Assembly: GCA_914767715.1 (NCBI GenBank)
Contig: OU612067.1
Span: 33,144,162 to 33,208,161, forward strand
Length of the DNA: 64,000 nucleotides
Reading direction: 5' to 3'
DNA from: Membranipora membranacea
Taxonomy: Eukaryota; Bryozoa; Gymnolaemata; Cheilostomatida; Membraniporidae
The position numbers and the translations under genes were made by a program. Of the stretch, positions 39,701 through 48,700 are shown piece by piece. Below the pieces are notes generated by a model. That model saw nothing but the letters and a program-made list of their open reading frames with translations, was not told where the DNA came from and ran no database searches. Each line of letters begins with the position of its first letter. Within the stretch, counting starts at the first letter, position 1.

Positions 39701-42700
39701 AGTTTTGGCACATGATACTTTTGGGATCAAAATAACAGCTGTGGTTTTCCCAATCTAAGGCACAGGTTGCAGTTCCTATAGTCAAATTAAATAGGTCACA
39801 GATAACTTGAGACACAACATCAAAGGAAAAAGTAGTATAGTTATCATTAATCGTTGACCAAAGCCGCCAATTTTTCCCACATAATTTCCCCAGTGCCTGT
39901 AATCTTGGCGGTTTTGGTCTCACCAAAACCGCCACCTCTATGTTACCTTAGTCAATTTCTGAATTAAATGGCTTGTTTGGTCTGACCAAAACCGCCACAG
40001 TAGCTGCACTTCCTACTTGTATTCTCTTGAGTTGCGGTTTTGATTAACCGAAACCGCGAATAAAGATATCTTTTTTCAGACAGGTGAGCACAACTCCCAC
40101 AATAAATAGACTGATCATGAGATATATACTATTCGTATTTTCCTGAAGACCGGAAACCTTGCCATACAATAGGCCTACATACATAGTCTTACCAACATTC
40201 ATAGAAAGTACATGGATACTACATCTTACATACATAATAATATACTAGTTTAGTATTACTATAATAATAATGTGATACCTGTCCTGCAGTTGACCTACAT
40301 GATGAGAGGCTGGATGACCACATCCGTAGCTGTGGTCGGCTGATCTTATGTAATAGCAGTCACATAATTGGCATTGACCATAGGAACCATATGCACTAGC
40401 CATGTTTCTATTTCCCAACTATTGCAAGTTAAATTGCAAAGTACTAGCACTGGCAAGGTTTCCGGCTTTGAGGAAGTTACGAATAGTATATGTCACATGA
40501 TGAGTCTATTTATGATAGGAGTTGTGCTCACCTGTCTGAAATAAAAACTCTTATTGGCCGTTTTGGTCGACCAAAACCGCCACTCTAAGGAATACAAAAA
40601 GGATGTGCAGCTACTGTGGCGGTTCTGGTCAGACCAAACATGCCATTTAATTTACAATTTGAATAAGACAACATAGAGGTTGATATTAAAAAGCGGGACA
40701 CAGAACTGATTTTTAAAACCAGCTGAGCCTTGTCACATTGCTCCGGAAGAAATGAGTTCTTTGATTCAATATTTTATATCTGTTTTCTTCCCAAAATGAT
40801 TGAATAGATAAATAGGGATACCCTTTGAGAGTTGACGCCAAAGAAGTTAGAAGCAAGATGTTGTAAGTAAATACAGTAAGTTGCCAGAGAACAGCGTGTT
40901 TTGCGGTAAAAACTGCATAGGTGGATATTTGGCAACAATACCTTTGAAAACTAAAAACTTTGCTTTAGCTAAGTTTATAGGTAATCTCCCTTCGACCAAT
41001 ATATGCCCCATAAAACATCATTACGTTTAGTATAAATTATATTGGCATCCAATTTCCACCTGCTGTGGACCTATAATTGTACTGCCGTCCATCCTCTTTC
41101 CGTCTCAAAAATTGCCCATCAATGACGGAAACAGCTCGGCGTGATTTATGGTTTCAGAGGTTGCCTAGGTACTGTTGATCTTATATATTACACTTGACCA
41201 CTTGAGAAAGCTATCAAGTGATTTTCATGCAGAACCCGAAGGCAACATCGACCGCCTATTAGAGGCAGAGAGCAAGGCCAGTCAATAAACTAATCAGCTA
41301 ATGGTATTGCTTGTCACCAGAAAATCCCTGTGCACCCCGTCATTCGTTAGCATCTTTTTTTGTGACGATAACCAAACAAACAAAAACCAGTTGTTTTGAC
41401 CTCTTGAACTTCTGTGTGTAGAAATGCTTATATGCACTGATATATACTCATATATATATATATATATATATACCATTTCATATCAATGTCTGGTTGGACT
41501 CACCTCAATAACTAGAGGGTCATAAGCACAATATCATGATAGTCACACATTGTTGGATGTATAGTGAACAATAGAGGCTAAGCACATAGCAAAGCATCAG
41601 CAGCGAGCCAGCATCAGCAATCAACTAGCATACTGTCCACCCTAGTTTGAGACAGTTTATCTGAACACGGATTTATAAACCGATCCAATGCCGCGCACAA
41701 ACCATTTGTAAGGAAAACAAATCACTCAATCATGAAAGGCTTATGTCAAAAGGTTATCTAGTATCAAATTTAAGTTTATCTGGTGAGAGAATATCACCTT
41801 TAATTCCTGAGAAACATGAATTAAATCACCTCTCAGGAGGTTTTCACCTCATATTCATGAGCGTCTCAAAATACAAATTAAATGATACATCAATCATGAT
41901 AGTATTGATCAATCATGATAGTATACATCAAGTATGATAGTAAAAAAAAAAAGTATATATCTTTGGAGATACCATAAACCACAACATTATCCATCTCATC
42001 TCACACCTAAGCACCCTTTTTCTTAGGACAACCAGACATACTTAGGCCTAAATGATGAAATTAAATGCCAAACAAATACTGGCATGAAAACAATAGATAC
42101 TCTGAATTACCTACTTACTTTGGTGACGCTCGTCCAGTTCTACATATGGCGTGCTCAGAAGCTGCTCATCTACTGCACTCAACCACTGCTCGCCATTCTC
42201 CCCTGTCTTGCGCTATCGTCATAGCCTGCTCAACTGTCACATTGTTTGGTTTGAGGTCGCGGTTCACTAAGGCCACCCATGTCAGTTTTTGTCCGGCCCT
42301 GACGTTTTTTGATTTGGTGTTCAGGACCTCATCTATGGCTTTCTTGGCAGGGGCCTCTTCGGGCAGTCTTGCCATGAGGCCGAAAAAATTCAGTCATCTC
42401 TTTCTAACTCCTCATTTGAGATCTTCTGGGGATATCTTATCTTGAGCGTCTGCCTGAGAAGGTTCCTTTGAAAAGTGACAAGCTTTTCCTGCATGTTATT
42501 TGTGACTGTCCATACCTAACTGTAGTATAGAAACACACTGGAGACTACTGTCCTGAAGATCTCCATCTTGATGTCTAGTGGTAAGTTTTTATCTTGGAGT
42601 GCGGGCTGTACTTTCTTATATGTTGCAATGGTGATTTGCTTTCTTCGATTTATATCTTCTCCAGTGTGAATGGTGAATACTTGCTCAGTGGTAGAGCGGC

Positions 42701-45700
42701 CACTCCTATCCTTCTGATGACACAGATAGCCATTATTTTCCGCAGGATTGATAGCAGGATAATGGGCTGGAGGTTGTCTGTGGGACCTTTTCTCTTACCA
42801 GGCTTCTGTAATGGAACGAGGACACCTTGTTTGATCTCCATGGGGTATTCTCCGGTTGATGCTATTATATTGAATATTTCTGCAGTATCTTCATAGATAT
42901 TTGTTGGGCCGCACTTCATCTGTTGGAGTCTTAACTGTTCTACGCCTGGGCTCTTATGGTCTCTAAGTTTATGCACTGCTATCCTCACTTCATCAACAGT
43001 GAAGGGGTTTGTCATTTTTATGGGTTCTATGGTTGGTGTGTTGGGGACATCCTGTTAATGAAACATTTCCCGGCAGTGCCTGCTGATGATTTCCACCTGA
43101 TTCTGAGCGTTGGTTGTGACTCCTTCACCTGTGTCTACAAGGAGTGGTTTCTTGTTGCCATTAGAGTTGAGCATTCTCACAGCTTCAAAAATTCTGTGTG
43201 AGTCGTCCTTATGTTCTTGAATTTTCATCACTTGATTGATGACTCTTCCATGCTCCTTAAGAGCAACCTGCTCATGTAACTCCTGGAGTTTTTCGTTCCT
43301 TCTTTTGAAGTATCTTTCTATTTTCAGAATCTTTCTCGGCATTCTTGTGGTTTCCAAGTTCTTTCTGTTGTTGCGATAATCTTTTGATTGTAAGATCTTG
43401 TGGCTTTTTGGTGTTGGTGTATCCGAGAACTTCCTCAGCCGCTTCTTTATTTGCCTCCACGATATTGTTCCACCTGTCCTGTTGACTGATGGGTTCACTG
43501 TTGGTGTCCTGTCTATCCATCATTTTCATTTCGACGTTGAAAGCTTATTGAGCCTTCGTCACGGGGTCTATTAGTTTCATATAATCTATCTTCTTGGTCA
43601 CTCTTTTCTTTGTGCCCCGATTCACCAGATCCATTTTGATCCGCACCAGTCGGTGGTCTGTGAATGTTGTCCCGCTATGAGATCTGGAATTGCGCACCAG
43701 CTCTTTACATGACATCCTGATCAGAATATAGTCTATCTGATTCCTAAAAGGGTTGTGACGAAAAGTGCCATCTGCACTTTTGCATTGTCTATATGGGCTT
43801 TCCCAGGTGGTTCTATGTCTAAATGGGTGGTCAAACAACGTGTTGGTGAGGACCATTTCATGCTGTACTGCAAATTCTAGCAGTTCCTTACCATTTGATT
43901 TCAGTTTTCCTTTCCTGAATTTGCCCATAGCCATTTTGTATTCGCAATGTCCAGACCCTGTTTTAGCATTAAAGTCACCTAGAACAATAAGCAAGGAGTT
44001 TGAAAAAGGAGTGGAAACGGCCTCTCATTTCAAATTGTTGTTTGTCTCCACTGGTAATTGTCCTCTCTTTATCAGCAAAGCTTTTTCATGACCACAGCCA
44101 ATCAGAGCAGAGACTGCAGAGAGAAAAGAATTACAACTTGAGTTGCTGTAATAATTTTGATGAACTGTCCAATCAGCAAGAGCATAGTTGTGAAATCCCA
44201 TTTATCAAGATGGGCTCTACCACAAATTTCCTAAAGTGTTTGAACCTCTCGAAAAGAAACTAAACAAAGTAGCAGAGAGATATAAATTGCACTTAGGTAT
44301 AGTCCATGTTTCAAACTATAGTCTCGTTTTACCTGGGAATCCAAAGCCCTCTGCTACTCATATTGGAAGGGAAAGTTCAGCTGCAGACATGGCCATAAAT
44401 TTGCCTCATAACTTGGTAATCAATGGCGGTTTTCATCAGTCAAACGTTGTATGTTATGCCTCCCATCGTCACTTAGGTGTTAGAAAGGGCTTATTTGAGT
44501 ACTTTCACTACTTTTATCTGGTCTAAGTTCCTCACATGGTTTTTAAATGGTGAATGAATGATTTATTTTCAGCCTCTCTATCCCCCACCAAACATTTGCA
44601 TTGGAATTATAATTCAATACCCTGCAAAAATGGTTACTATAATACTAGCTATGTCTCATCTACACTTGTGGTGATTTACATCATGACATATTGTCTCTGG
44701 ATGACTGAATATACCATTGAGTAAACATCTCAAATATTTTAATCATTTTCAACTGGAGACAGACATATAAAAAGACTGAGGACTTAAATGAATATTAATG
44801 GAGGGACCATATCAGTACAACCCCTGAAAACAGCCTTGTTAAGTCACAGGCTACATTTCGTTTCCACTCCGTCTCTGTAACTCCCTGCTATAAGGCTAGC
44901 TCGTTTGCAAACCCTGTTCACTAGTGATGATAGTTCGGAGTTGAATTCTTCCCTCACATGTGGTCTTTTCTTGCATTCAGGTAGGGTTGGTGCATAGCAA
45001 TTGATAACATAAATGGGTTTCTTCAGTTTTTCTGATTCTTTCATTGTGATCTTTATCATACATAGCCTGTTTGAGACTGGTGTGAAAGTACATATGGTGT
45101 CTTCTTTCACTATGAGTGCAACGCCTGCTTTGTTGTTTACATGTGATCCTGAATGGTGTATTATAAACAATTTCTTACCATCTGTTGTGCTTGCTACTTC
45201 AGTGTCAGTTTGTCTACAGTGAGTTTCCTGTATCGATAGTTAGGTCAAATTGTAGGCTGCCATGTCATCAGCAACTGTGAGTTTTTTTTCCTGTGTTCTC
45301 ATCCCTATGCAATTGAGTGTTCCAATCATAAGCTTCCTCTTTTCGGTGGTTAAAATGTTGACTAAAAGTTGTATTACTATAAGATGGGTTGAGCAGTGCA
45401 GTTGAGCAGTGTAGTTGAGTTGAAATCTGTAAAGTTGACAGACTTGGTAAAATTTGAGACTTGTCAGAATCTCGCGCCGGATTAGATCTGGCTCTGAATT
45501 GATGATTATGATACACCTCACAAAATGGCGACTAATATTGATCTCCAATACAGAAATGGTACATATATTAATGACTCATATTGGCAGGTGCCGGCAAAAG
45601 CAGCCATAGAATACAAAAGGTACTCACCAGAGTGACTCTTAACAAATAAATGTCTGTAAATGCTATATCAAGAGTTCAATATCATTGCAATGATAGTTGA

Positions 45701-48700
45701 AACAGCTGATTCATTATAGTATCCTCGGTAACTGACAGTTGAGTTGAGCTCAATCATTCATTGACATAATTTTATGAAAACATTGGACTCAATTACGTTT
45801 AGCGCAGTATTAGGCTTACTATGGCAGTACCACTACCTATTCATTATAAATAATGTATGGATAATTAACAGATGATCATAGTAAGATAATGGATTATTAA
45901 TTGAGAAAAAAGGATGTAGTCTTTCTGTAATTTTAATATTAGGGATCAACAGAATAAACTGAGCTTTGTATCAGTGCTGAGTTTCTCAGGTGATAAGACT
46001 CTGTATGTTATGTGTATAATTATGTTTAACTATGTAGCTATGCTGTTGAGCTGTGAAACAGAGCAAAGTAATGGGGTAAAGGCATATTATTGGCCTGATC
46101 TGCTAGCAATGATATGGTAACTGTTTGTCTATTTATCTCTTTCTCTAGCGCCGCCATCAGCACCGACCTTGGTTGTTATCAGAGCTACATCACCATATTG
46201 TGTCATTTTAACCTGGGACCAGCCAGCTCAACATAATGGTGAACTTTCTAAGTATGGGGTATGTACATTATGAATCTTATATCAAGTTATTCCGAGAGAA
46301 TAAAGTTAATGTAAAAGCCTTTAACTTCTAACAGCTAAAGCTATACATCGAGTGAACCATCATTTCTGTCTTCATTACAGTATAGGTGCACCGGAACATC
46401 TAGTTACAATCCCACAGAAGCAGGAGGCCAAGCACTCAACACAACAGTCTGTGGATTTTCACCATACCAGCAGATTCAGTGTGATGTTAGATCCCAGCAT
46501 AGTGCCGCTGTTGGTGGAGTCGCTACATCTGAAAGGATTCGCACAAACTGTGCTGGTATGCATAATGGTTGTTGGGTTAGATTTTGCAACACTCTGTACC
46601 CAAACTAGCTTTGGTATATGTGATGCAATGAGTATGGTAGTCGCCTGTGAGTAGAAAGTTTAAGTGCTTAAACTCTGTCGGGATTGTTGGTAGTAGAATT
46701 TCATTATCAGCGACCTTCTCAAAGTGGTTGATTATGAAATGCTACTGCCAGCTATCCCGACAGAGTTTAAGCGCTTAAACTAGTAAGTAGACAACAAAAT
46801 AATAATTTACAAATGAGAAGATTAAAGATTGCCATGACGATGATCGCAATAAGAGAGAGACTCTAAAACATGCAACAATAATCAAAAGACTTATATACAT
46901 ATTAATTTGAGAATAACGAGTTAACAGAAAAAAATAACAGCAAAGAAAGTTTTTATGATGTCTGCTGCTACCCCTGGATTGAAAGTTTGAATGAAAAATG
47001 AGAAGTTCCTGCGCAATTCAAACTAAGGGAAAAGTTTTTTTATACATATATTTTGTTGCTATTCTATTTATGTCAATGTACCAAATGACCACTTGGCAAA
47101 CAGCAGTCAAAAACTCTTCATTTATGAATAAATGTATCATAAAGATGAGTGATTGATCTAGTGAGTAGTAATCATGCATGATACTGATATGATGTCTGTT
47201 TCAGCTCCCTCTAAGCCACGAAATCTAGCTTTTGGAGCGCCTTCTGAGGTTCAAGAATCTGGAAGACAGAGATGGAGGTACATTGTGACATGGATAGTAA
47301 GTCTTCCTAGTGTAGTGTCACTTTGTTCTTTCCTGTTAGTTGGTGAGGAACATAACTTGCCTGTTCTTAATAAATCAAACGACCAATTCAGCACACAGAC
47401 CTTTTCAGTATCTAAGTAAACGAGTTTAATATCCAAGACAGTAAGAACACATGCATTCAAATTACCAATAATCTATTTCTTGTATGATTTACTGAATTTC
47501 AGAACTCAGCGTCAATCAACTGTGGCTCCTGGCGCACAGGGACATTTAAGAAAGCATATGAGACAAACTTCCCTAACATGACAGCTAATGCTGCACAAAG
47601 AGGCCATGCAACCCAGAACTACAGATCAAGAGATGTGTATGCGGATGGTAGTACAGAAATATCATTCTATATAAGAGCTTGTAATAACCAGGACCTCTGC
47701 TCAGAATATGAAGTTCTCACCATCACAACTCCACCCTTGCGTAAGTTTAAAACTTATCACTCAATCAAAGTATCAACAATCTAGTCTGATTTTCAAATTG
47801 AACTAAAGATATTCCTACAAAATGGCATAAAATCTAACAGCAAATGTATTTCCATTTCATGTTAACTCAATTGTCTCTAGGTCCTCAGGTTGGCCCCAGA
47901 AATACCAGAATTACTCCATTGAATGGTAGCTGTGTTCAGGTGGATTGGGATCCACCTCAATATCCTAATGATGAAAGCCTACATTATCAGGTTAGTTAGC
48001 CCTCAGAACCGATTTATATAATCATACTGCATTAATGAAGCGAATGAACAATAAATAATTCATAAATAATTACATCGCTAAGATCAACAGATTGAAGATC
48101 ATTTTAAGCCTTCCAATCCACATGCATTATGCATCCATGTTTCAGTATGAATGCACCAATGGTAGTCTCTTAAACCAAACATCATCCACCAGAAAAGGAT
48201 ACTCCTGTGGATATAAACCTTATGAAAATGTTAGCTGTACTGTTAGCGCAGTAAACAGTGCAGGTGTGAGCAACGACAGCAGTTCACATGGAAGATCTGG
48301 TTGTGCAAGTGAGTCTGGTAGTTGAGTAATTGAATGATTCAAATATGGACACATACAGAGGTACACTGATCATGTCAAAACGTGTTTGCAGAGGTTTTGT
48401 TCAAAAAAGTTCTTAAAAATAGAACTATGACAGTTATAAATATTTCATAATTGATCACCATTGAATTATCAATACATAATAATTTAATGTAATCAGATAA
48501 ATAGAGTTAAATGTAACAAAGATCTAAAGAAAAGAAAGAAAGTACTGTCATCATGAGTGTATCCATGTTTCGAATAAGACCAAATGTCTTTGATTTTCTA
48601 CGGGGTTAAAAAACCTCAATATCCTACTGATACACTTATGCATTGAATTGGAATGGTTTGTTTTAGATGGTGTCGAAATCAATAATGACAATGAATTAAA

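Noticed and set aside
44236-44526. 96-residue plus-strand frame in the RTE interruption
   Set aside because: No recognisable domain and no splice context. It overlaps unclassified inserted DNA.
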